DNA from: Prado023 sp963777855
Lineage (GTDB): Bacteria > Actinomycetota > Actinomycetes > S36-B12 > CAIYMF01
DNA length: 64,000 bases
Direction: 5' to 3'
Assembly (NCBI GenBank): GCA_963777855.1
Contig: CAVZRW010000008.1
Coordinates: 62,001 to 126,000 of the forward strand
Below are positions 43,463 through 51,540 of the stretch, piece after piece. A program made the position numbers and the translations under genes. Positions within the stretch are counted from its first letter, which is position 1. Each line of letters starts with the position of its first letter. The notes under the pieces are model-generated. The model was given only the letters and a program-made list of their open reading frames with translations, was not told where the DNA came from and did not search any database.

Positions 43463-44448
43463 CGGCAGCGAACCTCCCCGCACACGCACCCCCGGGGCCA
43501 GGGCGCGCTGACGCCACGACGTCGGCCGTGACGAGCGCGGGGCTGACCAAGCGCTTCGGCTCCCAGACCGTCGTCGACCGAATCGACCTCGACGTGCCCA
43601 CCGGGGCGGTGTACGGGTTCCTGGGCCCCAACGGCTCAGGCAAGACCACGACCATCCGGATGCTGCTCGGCCTGGTCCGCCCCTCCGGCGGGCAGATCAC
43701 ACTTCTCGGCGCGGCGATGCCCGGCGCCGGGCAGGAGGTCCTGCCCCGGGTGGGCTCGCTGGTCGAGGGCCCGGCGTTCCACCCCTACCTGTCCGGGCGC
43801 GCGAACCTGGCCCGGCTGGACTCGGCCGACCGGTACGCCGATCCGCGCACCGCCGGCCGCCGGATCGACGCGGCCCTCGACCGGGTCGGCCTGATCGCAG
43901 CCGCGGGCAAGCGCTACCGGGCCTACTCGTTGGGGATGCGCCAGCGGCTGGCGATCGCCGCTGCCCTGCTGGCCCCCCGGGACCTGCTGGTCCTCGACGA
44001 GCCGACCAACGGCCTGGACCCTCAAGGCACCCGCGAGGTGCGCCACCTGGTGGCCTCCCTGGCCGGTGACGGCGCGACGGTCCTCGTGTCCAGCCACCTG
44101 CTCTCGGAGGTCGAGCAGATGTGCTCGCACGTGGGCGTGATGCGTGCGGGTCGGCTCGTCGCGCAGGGCACCGTCGGCCAGGTGCGGGCCGCCGGGGCCG
44201 CGGCCGTGGTCGAGGTGACGACCGCCCAGCCCGAGCTGGCGGCGCAGACGCTGCGCAGCCTCGGCCTGACGGGCGTCGTGACGACCGCGAGCGGGGCGTC
44301 CGCAGCCCCCGGCGACCTCCCCCCGGAGCAGGTCGTGGCCGCGCTGGTGGCGGCCGGCGTGGGCGTCCGCGGATTCGCCGTGGCTGCCCCGAGCCTGGAG
44401 GACCTGTTCGTCTCCCTGACCGGGGAGGGCTTCGATGTCAGCGGCTGA
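43459..44448 (+). CDS. ABC-2 exporter ATP-binding protein
   Basis: A 329-residue ATPase: Walker A GFLGPNGSGKTTTIRMLLG, signature YSLGMRQRLAIA (a LSLGMRQR-type C-loop), Walker B LLVLDEPTNGLDP, H-loop VLVSSHLLSEVEQM. The C-terminal 80 residues form the DUF4162-like tail common in drug and lipid exporters. GTG 43459 overlaps the stop of the LolA-like gene. With the permease it forms a likely exporter of an unknown envelope or antibiotic substrate. Confidence 0.92.
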   Translation: MTAANLPAHAPPGPGRADATTSAVTSAGLTKRFGSQTVVDRIDLDVPTGAVYGFLGPNGSGKTTTIRMLLGLVRPSGGQITLLGAAMPGAGQEVLPRVGSLVEGPAFHPYLSGRANLARLDSADRYADPRTAGRRIDAALDRVGLIAAAGKRYRAYSLGMRQRLAIAAALLAPRDLLVLDEPTNGLDPQGTREVRHLVASLAGDGATVLVSSHLLSEVEQMCSHVGVMRAGRLVAQGTVGQVRAAGAAAVVEVTTAQPELAAQTLRSLGLTGVVTTASGASAAPGDLPPEQVVAALVAAGVGVRGFAVAAPSLEDLFVSLTGEGFDVSG

Positions 44449-45307
44449 GCCCACCACCGCGGCCACCCCACGACAGGCCCAGGGCACTCTGGGTGCGTCG
44501 TGGCGGCTGCTCGGCTCGGAGCTGCGCCTGATCCTGGGTCGCCGCCGCAACCGGGCCGGCGTGCTGGTGCTCGCTGCCGTGCCCGTGCTGCTGGCCATCG
44601 CGCTGCGCGCCTCGGATCCCACCTCGGGCGAGGGTGGCCCGACCCTGATCTCGGCGGCGACCTCGAACGGGATCTTCGTGGCCCTGACCGCACTGACCGT
44701 CGAGATGGCGCTGTTCCTGCCCCTGGCGGTGGCGGTGCTGTCCGGGGACACCGTCGCGGGGGAGGCCAACCTCGGCACGCTGCGCTACCTGCTCACCGTC
44801 CCGGTGGGGCGCACCCGGCTGCTGGTGGTCAAGTACCTGTCCCTGGTGACCGGCGCCCTCATCGGCGTGGTCGTCGTCGCCGGCACCGGGGTGCTCGTGG
44901 GCGGCGCCCTGCTGGGCCTGGGTCCCACGACGCTGCTGTCGGGCAACCAGATCTCCCTGCTCGAGGCCCTGGGGCGCACGGCCCTGGCGGTGCTCTACGT
45001 GACCGCCGGGCTGGCCGGGCTGGCGGCCATCGGCCTGTTCGTCTCCACCCTCACCGAGCAGCCGATCGCGGCGATGGTGACCACCACGATCGTCTCGAGC
45101 GCGATGTGGATCATGGACGGGATCCCCCAGCTGGACTGGCTGGCGCCCTGGCTGCTGGTGCACCGCTGGGGGGCCTTCGTCGACCTGTTCCGGGACCCGG
45201 TCTTCGCCGACGTGATGCGCGTCGGCCTGCTCGTCGACCTGGGCTACGTCGCGGTGTTCCTCGCCCTGGCGTGGGCGCGGTTCGCCAACAAGGACGTCAC
45301 GAGCTGA
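44435..45307 (+). CDS. ABC-2 exporter permease
   Basis: A 290-residue membrane protein with six helices (for example RAGVLVLAAVPVLLAIAL, ALTVEMALFLPLAVAVLSG, YLSLVTGALIGVVVVAGTGVLVG). The segment GDTVAGEANLGTLRYLLTVPVGRTRLLVVKY is the family's coupling loop. Its ATG lies 14 bases inside the ATPase gene. No fused or extra domains. The last residues NKDVTS are typical of the family. Confidence 0.9.
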   Translation: MSAAEPTTAATPRQAQGTLGASWRLLGSELRLILGRRRNRAGVLVLAAVPVLLAIALRASDPTSGEGGPTLISAATSNGIFVALTALTVEMALFLPLAVAVLSGDTVAGEANLGTLRYLLTVPVGRTRLLVVKYLSLVTGALIGVVVVAGTGVLVGGALLGLGPTTLLSGNQISLLEALGRTALAVLYVTAGLAGLAAIGLFVSTLTEQPIAAMVTTTIVSSAMWIMDGIPQLDWLAPWLLVHRWGAFVDLFRDPVFADVMRVGLLVDLGYVAVFLALAWARFANKDVTS

Positions 45308-45320
45308 GTGCAGCGGCTGA

Positions 45321-45830
45321 TCAGTCGCGCTCGACCCAGCGGTCGATCGCCCAGACCACCGCCATGACCAGGCCCGGGTCCAGGGAGCTCAGGTAGTCCA
45401 CCGTGTACTTGTCGCGCACGGTCAGCCACTTCTGGGTGATGGTGGCGATGGGTGCGCCCTCGGAGCTGATCGAGTAGTTCTTCTCCAGCAGGGTGCCCTG
45501 CACCTGCCACGTGCTGCCGTCGGCCATCGTCATGGTCATCTTGTCCTTGACGATCGAGAACGCCTTGGCCTTGAGCTCGGCGACCTGGGCCCCGTCGGCG
45601 GTGGAGATCGTCATCCGCTTCGGGATGCCGAGGAACTGGCCCTTGACCGTGTAGACGACCTGGTCCTGGGCGTCGCGGACCTCGGCCTTGGGGGTGGCCC
45701 CGATCTTGCCGTCGACGAAGAGCACGCGGGCACCTGAGGCGTCGCTGACGTCGAAGTCACGACCGGCGCCGAACTTGCTCTTGAACAGGATCCGGGACCA
45801 TCCGTCCGCAGGAGGGGGTGCGTCAGCCAT
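45321..45830 (-). CDS. LURP-one-related (LOR) family protein
   Basis: A 169-residue protein with the twelve-stranded LURP-one/tubby-like fold. Repeated short strands are visible (RILFKSKFG, RDFDVSDASGARVLFVDGK, EVRDAQDQVVYTVKGQFLG, RMTISTADGAQVAEL, FSIVKDKMTM, YSISSEGAPIATITQK), ending in a hydrophobic helix (LVMAVVWAIDRW). Relatives may bind phospholipids; the bacterial role is unknown. It converges on the exporter operon. Confidence 0.85.
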   Translation of the reverse strand: MADAPPPADGWSRILFKSKFGAGRDFDVSDASGARVLFVDGKIGATPKAEVRDAQDQVVYTVKGQFLGIPKRMTISTADGAQVAELKAKAFSIVKDKMTMTMADGSTWQVQGTLLEKNYSISSEGAPIATITQKWLTVRDKYTVDYLSSLDPGLVMAVVWAIDRWVERD

Positions 45831-45919
45831 GGTCGGATCCTCGCAGACAGCCCCCCACCTGGCACGCCCGGACCCGCCACGCCAGCCCCGGGCCGGCCCG
45901 GGCGCGCTACATTCGCCGG

Positions 45920-47407
45920 ATGCGCGCCCCGACGCCCCCACCCGCAGACCGGCCCGCGCTGGGACCGATCACCGTCGGGTGGGACGACCACCGGCCCTTC
46001 GTCGGGATCCCGACCACAGACCCGCTGGCCCGCCTGGCCCGGGTCAGCGCCGGGGGCGAGCTGTCGGCCGTGGCGGCCGGGGCGCTGGCCGGCTCGCCGC
46101 GCGTGTACGCATTCGTGCACGGGTGGGCACCGGGCTCGCAGGCCACCGGTGACCTGATCCAGGCCCGCACGGGTGGCCCGGCGCGGGCGTGGGACGACGG
46201 GGTCGTCGACATGTACGGCGTCAGCCTCACCGACGCCTACCTGCCCCTGCTCAGCGCCCTGGCCGAGCGGGACCCCGAGGCCGCGGTGCTGTGGTTCTCC
46301 TGGGTCGACGAGAGCGCCACGGACAGCCAGGTGCTCTCCGCCCGGGACTCCCTGGCCCGCACCCAGATCAACGGCTCCCGGCTGGCGATGGCCCTCGTCG
46401 AGGCCTGTGGCGGCAGGCTGCCGCGCGTGCAGCTGATCGGGCACAGCCACGGCTCGGTGGTCGCCACGCACGCCGCCGTGGCCCTGCGCACCGCACCCGA
46501 CCAGCTCACCCTGCTGGACTGCCCGGAGGACTGGTTCAGCCGCGCGGGGGGCGCCGCCGGGCTGCTGGCCGACATCCTGCCCCGGCTGGAGCCCGGGCGC
46601 GGGTCCGGCCAGGTGCTGGTCGACTCCTACGCCTCGTGGTTCGGCCGGCCGTACCACCGGCACGCCGGGCTGGCCGACGTGGTCGACGTGCGCCTGGCCG
46701 CACCCATCCGGCGCACCGACGACCGGGACTTCGTGGGGTTCGCCCACGAGTACGCGGTGGCGTGGTACGCCGACACCGTGCGCGCGCAGGACCCCGCGTG
46801 CGGGTTCGGCTGGTCCCTGCTCGGCGCGCAGCTGCCCGATGCTCCGGAGTTCGACCCGCAGGCCCTGGCTGCCGGCTACCTGGCGCGCGGGGACAGCGCC
46901 CCCCGTGCGGTCGTGGCCCGACCGGCCCAGCGGCCCCCCGACAGCGCCCTGACCCCGCTGGGCCTGGGCCGGCTGCGGCTGAGCGCCGAGCGGCCCGACG
47001 TGCTCATCGGGACACCGCTGCCGGACACCGACCTCGTCGAGTTCGACTACCACGTGACGAACCCCGGCCCGGGGACCCGGATCGAGGCCGCCGTGCAGCG
47101 CGTGCTGGTGTTCTCCGGCGGGGCGGGGCCGCTCTACGTGCCCGAGCGGGGCCGCTACCTGCGCGTGCCCGCCACGATGGAGCCCTCGGTTCCGGTCCTG
47201 CTGCAGTTCCGGCTGGTCGACCCCGGCCCGGAGACGACGGTGACCATCAGCGACCTGCATGCCGTGCGCACCACCGCCGCGCGCAACTACGACGCGACGC
47301 GCACGACGATGGCGGTCGGGATGCTCGGTGCCGGGATGGGGGCAGCCGCCACCCTCGCCGCCGTCGGGGTCGTCTCGGCCCTGCGCCGGCGGGCGGGCCG
47401 TCGATGA
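45920..47407 (+). CDS. alpha/beta hydrolase, lipase-like, with C-terminal membrane anchor
   Basis: A 495-residue protein. The N-terminal 300 residues form an alpha/beta hydrolase: oxyanion strand VYAFVHGWAPGS and nucleophile elbow LIGHSHGSVV (GHSHG), with an Asp-rich segment LLDCPEDW and a later His (FAHEYAVAW). The C-terminal half includes an Ig-like strand region and a final hydrophobic helix before RRRAGRR, so it may be anchored by its tail. TACATT ends 6 bases before ATG 45920. The stop overlaps the PAP2 start (ATGA). Confidence 0.8.
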   Translation: MRAPTPPPADRPALGPITVGWDDHRPFVGIPTTDPLARLARVSAGGELSAVAAGALAGSPRVYAFVHGWAPGSQATGDLIQARTGGPARAWDDGVVDMYGVSLTDAYLPLLSALAERDPEAAVLWFSWVDESATDSQVLSARDSLARTQINGSRLAMALVEACGGRLPRVQLIGHSHGSVVATHAAVALRTAPDQLTLLDCPEDWFSRAGGAAGLLADILPRLEPGRGSGQVLVDSYASWFGRPYHRHAGLADVVDVRLAAPIRRTDDRDFVGFAHEYAVAWYADTVRAQDPACGFGWSLLGAQLPDAPEFDPQALAAGYLARGDSAPRAVVARPAQRPPDSALTPLGLGRLRLSAERPDVLIGTPLPDTDLVEFDYHVTNPGPGTRIEAAVQRVLVFSGGAGPLYVPERGRYLRVPATMEPSVPVLLQFRLVDPGPETTVTISDLHAVRTTAARNYDATRTTMAVGMLGAGMGAAATLAAVGVVSALRRRAGRR

Positions 47408-48184
47408 GCCCGACAGTGCCGCCCGCGGCCCCGCACGCCACCCCCACGGCCCCCCAGCCACCTCCGCGCCGGCGCGCCGCGCTGGGCCTGGTGGTCGCCG
47501 CGGCCTCAGCCGTGCTGCTCACCGCGCTGGTCGTCGGCACCGACGGGGCGCCCGGGGCGCTGGATCGCGCCCTGACCACCTTCACCCGCGGCTGGGCCGA
47601 CCCGCTGGGGTGGCCGGTGGACGCCGCCCACGCGCTGGGAGTGCTCACGGCGCCCGTGCGCTCGACGATCCTGGCCACCCTCCTGGTCCTGGTCCTGGTC
47701 GCGGTCGGCTTCCGGGCGGCCGGGGCCTACCTCGCGCTCTCGGCCGGCCTGGGCGTCGCGCTCACCGAGATCACCAAGCGCACCGTGGGCCGGGCCCGCC
47801 CTCCGGGGGCCGCGCAGTTCGAGCCCGACCTCGACCGCTCGTTCCCCTCCGGCCACGCCTCCGCCGGGATCTACCTGTACCTCACGCTGGGCCTGATCCT
47901 GCTGCGGATCGCCGGTGGCGCGCCGGGCCGCCGGCCGCCCGGCGCGCTGGCTGGAGGTCCTCGGCGCTGCCCTGGTCGTGCTGGGCCCGACGATCGGGCT
48001 CTCGCGGCTGGTGCTGGGCGTGCACTGGCCGACAGACACCCTCGGCGGGTGGGCCATCGGCTCGTGCGGGTCACTGGCGGCGGCCCTGGTGCTGTGGGCC
48101 GGCCTGCACCGGGGGTGGACCCGCACCGGCCCTGCGCGGGCGGACCAACGACCGGGGAGTGCGGCGCCACGAGCCGTGACCTAG
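47404..48184 (+). CDS. PAP2-superfamily membrane phosphatase (one frameshift)
   Basis: About 260 residues with five or six membrane helices. The three PAP2 motifs are present: KRTVGRARPP, RSFPSGHASAG and, after the break, SRLVLGVHWPTD, so the enzyme would dephosphorylate a lipid phosphate (phosphatidate or polyprenyl-pyrophosphate) at the membrane. A frame change near 47930-47945 in an Arg/Gly-rich cytoplasmic loop separates motif 2 from motif 3. It overlaps the hydrolase stop by 4 bases, so the two probably act on related lipids. Confidence 0.87.
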
Positions 48185-48218
48185 GGCCCTTCTTCACCCG
48201 ACGCGTCGGCCATACGCT
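48176..48218 (+). promoter_or_regulatory. DosR-box-like site and -10 of the hydrogenase operon
   Basis: GTGACCTAGGGCCC (48176-48189) matches 10 of 13 defined positions of the DosR consensus GGGACTTTNGGCCC. TACGCT (48213-48218) is a good -10, placing the transcript start at about 48225 and the box at about -42, the expected primary-site distance. GGAGGTGACCC then precedes GTG 48244. The M. smegmatis group 3b hydrogenase is DosR-activated, which supports the assignment. Confidence 0.6.
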
Positions 48219-48243
48219 GGCGGGGCCGGCGTGGAGGTGACCC

Positions 48244-49383
48244 GTGGCAGAGGGTGCGACGATCGATCGGACCGGCCTGCAGGCGCTCATCGACGTCCTG
48301 GCCGGGCGGGGCTACACCGTCGTGGGCCCGACCCCCCGCGACGGCGCGCTCGTCCTGGCCGAGGTGAGCACCGTGGCCGACCTGCCGCACGGCCTCGGCG
48401 ACGTGCAGGCCCCCGGCTCCTACCGCCTGCGCGAACGCGACGACGACCAGCTGTTCGGGTTCGCAGCCACCGCACAGTCGGCCAAGCCCTGGCTGTTCCC
48501 CCCCGAGGCCCTGCTCTGGCGGGGCACGCGCACCGCGCAGGGCTTCACCGTCGAGCAGCCCCCCCGGGGGACCGACGCGCCCGTCGCCCTGCTGGGCATC
48601 CGGTCGTGCGACCTGGCCGCCCTGGGCATCCACGACGCGGTGCTGACCGGCCGGGGCGCCATCGACACCGACTACGCAGCGCGGCGGGCGCGCAGCTTCC
48701 TCGTGGCCGTGACCTGCGCGACGCCCGGGGGCACCTGCTTCTGCGACTCGATGGGCACCGGGCCACGGCCGGGACCCGGCGCGGACCTGATACTGACCGA
48801 GCTGCCGGGCACCGACCGGTTCCTCCTCGAGCCGGGCACCCCGACGGGTGCCGACGTGCTCGAGGCGCTGCCCGGCGTGGTCGCGACAGCCGCCGACCAC
48901 GCGGCCGCCGACGAGGTGGCCGAACAGGCGCGCGCGCACATGGGCCGCACGCTGCGCACCGACGACCTGCGCGACCTCCTGCGGGCCTCGGCCGAGAGCC
49001 CGCTCTGGGCCGAGGTGGCCGAGCGCTGCCTGGCCTGCACGAACTGCACGGCGGTGTGCCCCACCTGCTTCTGCACGACGGTGACCGACGTCAGCGACCT
49101 GTCCGCGCAGGTCGACGAGCGCCACCGGGTCTGGGACTCCTGCTTCAGCCAGGAGTACTCGCGCCTGCACGGCGGCGCGGTGCGCACCTCCACAGCGGCC
49201 CGCTACCGCCAGTGGGCCACGCACAAGCTCTCGGCCTGGATCGACCAGTTCGGCATGTCCGGCTGCGTCGGGTGCGGGCGGTGCCTGACCTGGTGCCCGG
49301 CGGGCATCGACCTGACTGCCGAGGTGGCGGCCCTGCGCGAGGGGGCGGCCCAGCGCGAGGCAGAGACGAGGAGCGTCCCATGA
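48244..49383 (+). CDS. hyhB: group 3b [NiFe]-hydrogenase, 4Fe-4S beta subunit (HyhB-like)
   Basis: A 379-residue iron-sulfur electron-transfer subunit of the bidirectional NAD(P)-linked hydrogenase (sulfhydrogenase type). Two ferredoxin-type clusters lie in the C-terminal half: CLACTNCTAVCPTC and CVGCGRCLTWCPAG. Before these are family cysteines in GIRSCDLAALGIHD and CATPGGTCFCDSMGTG. The GTG at 48244 follows GGAGG. It links the hydrogenase dimer to the flavin subunit encoded two genes later. Confidence 0.92.
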   Translation: MAEGATIDRTGLQALIDVLAGRGYTVVGPTPRDGALVLAEVSTVADLPHGLGDVQAPGSYRLRERDDDQLFGFAATAQSAKPWLFPPEALLWRGTRTAQGFTVEQPPRGTDAPVALLGIRSCDLAALGIHDAVLTGRGAIDTDYAARRARSFLVAVTCATPGGTCFCDSMGTGPRPGPGADLILTELPGTDRFLLEPGTPTGADVLEALPGVVATAADHAAADEVAEQARAHMGRTLRTDDLRDLLRASAESPLWAEVAERCLACTNCTAVCPTCFCTTVTDVSDLSAQVDERHRVWDSCFSQEYSRLHGGAVRTSTAARYRQWATHKLSAWIDQFGMSGCVGCGRCLTWCPAGIDLTAEVAALREGAAQREAETRSVP

Positions 49384-49841
49384 GGACCATGGCCGAGTAC
49401 CTGCCCGAGCACCCGTTCTTCGCCGGCCTGACCCCCGACGCCACCGCGCTGGTGATCGGCTGCGCACGCAACGTGCACTTCACCGCGGGGTCGCGGCTGT
49501 TCCTGGCCGGGGAGGCGGCCGACACGTTCTACGTGCTGCGCCGCGGCCGGGTCGCCCTCGAGGCCCACGACCCGCGCCGGGGCACCCTGCTGATCGACAC
49601 CCTGGATGCCGGCGACGTCGTCGGGTGGTCGTGGCTGGTGGCTCCCTACCTGTGGACCTTCGACGGCGTGGCGACGACGGCGGTGGACGCGATCGCCCTG
49701 GACGGGGCCTGCCTGCGCGCCAAGTGCGCGGCCGATCCGGCGCTCGGGTACACGCTCATGCAGCGCGTGGCCCACGTGATGTACCAGCGGCTGCAGGAGA
49801 CCCGGATCCGGCTGCTCGACCTGTACGGGAGCCCGTCATGA
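49380..49841 (+). CDS. cyclic-nucleotide-binding-domain protein without DNA-binding domain
   Basis: A 153-residue stand-alone CRP/FNR-type sensor domain: FAGLTPDATALVIGCARNVHF, SRLFLAGEAADTFYVLRRGRVALEA, LLIDTLDAGDVVGWSWLV and the long C-helix (TLMQRVAHVMYQRLQETRIRL). The phosphate-binding Arg of cAMP binders is not evident, so the ligand is uncertain. No helix-turn-helix follows. It is embedded in the hydrogenase operon with ATGA overlaps on both sides, between the beta and gamma subunit genes, suggesting a regulatory or assembly role. Confidence 0.85.
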   Translation: MRTMAEYLPEHPFFAGLTPDATALVIGCARNVHFTAGSRLFLAGEAADTFYVLRRGRVALEAHDPRRGTLLIDTLDAGDVVGWSWLVAPYLWTFDGVATTAVDAIALDGACLRAKCAADPALGYTLMQRVAHVMYQRLQETRIRLLDLYGSPS

Positions 49842-50725
49842 CCATCGCCCCGGCCGATCCGGTCGCGGCCACCCCGGGCCCGGCCCGCCCCGACCCGACC
49901 ACCCCGGACCCGATGGTGCCGCGGCAGTTCCGGGTGCAGGGCACGCACCTGGACACCCGCGACACCGTGACCCTGGCCCTCGAGCCCCTCGACGGGCCGC
50001 CGCTGGTCCACGCTGCCGGCCAGTTCACGATGCTGCACGCCTTCGGCGTCGGCGAGGTCCCGATCTCCATCTGCGGCGATCCGACCCGGCCCGGGCCCCT
50101 GCTGCACACCATCCGCGACGTGGGGGCGGTCACCCATGCCCTGGTCAGCTCCCCGCCGGGCACCGTGCTCGGGGTCCGTGGGCCGTTCGGCACCGGCTGG
50201 GAGGTCAGCGACGCGATGGGTGGCGACCTGGTGGTCGTGGCCGGCGGGATCGGCCTGGCACCCCTGCGCCCGGCCCTGGCGGAGGTGGCCGCGCGCCGCG
50301 ACCAGTACGGCCGGGTGGTGCTGCTCTACGGGGCCCGCTCCCCGCAGGACATCCTGTTCACCGGCGACCTGGCCGCGTGGGCCGAGCGGCACGGGATCGT
50401 CGTCGAGGTCACCGTGGACTACGGCCCACCGGACTGGGACGGCCGGGTCGGCCTGGTCACGGCGCTGGTCGCACGCGCCGGGTTCGACCCCGCCCGCAGC
50501 CTGGCCCTGGTCTGCGGTCCCGAGGTGATGATGCGCTACGCGGCCACCGCCCTGGTGGCACGCGGGGTGCCGGCCGGGCGGATCCGGCTGTCGATGGAGC
50601 GCAGCATGAAGTGCGGCGTGGGCCTGTGCGGGCACTGCCAGCTGCGCGAGCTGTTCCTGTGCGTCGACGGTCCGGTGCTGGCCTACGACCGGCTGGCCCC
50701 GCTGATGGACGTCCGGGAGCTGTGA
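49838..50725 (+). CDS. hyhG: group 3b [NiFe]-hydrogenase, FAD/NAD(P)-binding gamma subunit (HyhG-like)
   Basis: A 295-residue ferredoxin-NADP reductase-like diaphorase. After a Pro-rich N-terminus, the FAD site is VPISICGDP and the NAD(P) site DLVVVAGGIGLAPLRPALAEV. The C-terminal [2Fe-2S] ligands are in MKCGVGLCGHCQLRELFLC, like dihydroorotate dehydrogenase electron-transfer subunits. It exchanges electrons between NAD(P)H and the hydrogenase. The ATG overlaps the upstream stop, and its own stop shares a base with hyhS (TGATG). Confidence 0.93.
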   Translation: MTIAPADPVAATPGPARPDPTTPDPMVPRQFRVQGTHLDTRDTVTLALEPLDGPPLVHAAGQFTMLHAFGVGEVPISICGDPTRPGPLLHTIRDVGAVTHALVSSPPGTVLGVRGPFGTGWEVSDAMGGDLVVVAGGIGLAPLRPALAEVAARRDQYGRVVLLYGARSPQDILFTGDLAAWAERHGIVVEVTVDYGPPDWDGRVGLVTALVARAGFDPARSLALVCGPEVMMRYAATALVARGVPAGRIRLSMERSMKCGVGLCGHCQLRELFLCVDGPVLAYDRLAPLMDVREL

Positions 50726-51540
50726 TGACCCACGAGACGCCCGCCCCCGACCCGCGGCCCACGCTCGCGGTGTGGAAGTTCGCCTCGTGCGACGGCTGCC
50801 AGCTGACCCTGCTCAACTGCGAGGACGCCCTGCTCGCGGTGGCTGACCGGGTCCGGGTCGCCTACTTCCCGGAGGCCACCCGCGCGGTCGTCGACGGCCC
50901 CTACGACCTGAGCCTGGTCGAGGGCTCGATCACCACCCCGGCCGACGCCGAGCGCATCCAGCAGGTGCGCGCCGCCTCGGCCACGCTGGTCACCCTCGGG
51001 GCGTGCGCCACCGCCGGGGGGATCCAGGCCCTGCGCAACACCGTGGACATCGCCGAGCTCGCGGCCTCGGTCTACGCGCACCCCACCTTCATCGCCACGC
51101 TCGAGCGCTCCACGCCGATCTCGGCCCACGTCACCGTCGACGTCGAGCTGCGCGGCTGCCCGATCGACCGCGGCCAGCTGCTCGAGGTGCTCGCCGCGGT
51201 GCTGGCCGGCCGGGCCCCGCGGATACCGACCGCGAGCGTGTGCACCGAGTGCAAGCGCAGCGCCACGGTGTGCGTGGCCGTCGCCCATGGCACGCCGTGC
51301 CTGGGGCCGGTGACCCAGGCCGGCTGCGGCGCACTGTGCCCGCGCTTCGACCGCGGATGCTACGGCTGCTTCGGCCCGCAGGACACCCCGAACGCCGCCT
51401 CGATGGCCCGCCGGCTGGCCGCCTGCGGCCTCGACGACGGGCAGGTGCTGCGCCTGTTCCGCACGTTCAACGCGGGCGCCGAGGCGTTCCGGGCGCAGGC
51501 CGAGACCCTGACGGCCGCTGGGCAGGAGGCGCGCCCATGA
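50725..51540 (+). CDS. hyhS: group 3b [NiFe]-hydrogenase small subunit (HyhS-like, delta)
   Basis: A 271-residue cytoplasmic small subunit without a Tat signal. The proximal cluster ligands are in KFASCDGCQLTLLN, TLGACATAGG and LRGCPIDRGQL; two further [4Fe-4S] clusters are supplied by SVCTECKRSATVC, TPCLGPVTQAGCGALCP and CYGCFGPQDTPNA. This arrangement of three cubane clusters is that of group 3 hydrogenases. It passes electrons from the NiFe site to the beta/gamma diaphorase. Confidence 0.94.
   Translation: MTHETPAPDPRPTLAVWKFASCDGCQLTLLNCEDALLAVADRVRVAYFPEATRAVVDGPYDLSLVEGSITTPADAERIQQVRAASATLVTLGACATAGGIQALRNTVDIAELAASVYAHPTFIATLERSTPISAHVTVDVELRGCPIDRGQLLEVLAAVLAGRAPRIPTASVCTECKRSATVCVAVAHGTPCLGPVTQAGCGALCPRFDRGCYGCFGPQDTPNAASMARRLAACGLDDGQVLRLFRTFNAGAEAFRAQAETLTAAGQEARP

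Noticed and set aside
48160..48175. GGACCAACGACCGG near the hydrogenase promoter as an alternative DosR box
   Set aside because: It shares only scattered positions with the consensus and is at the wrong distance; the site at 48176-48189 fits much better.
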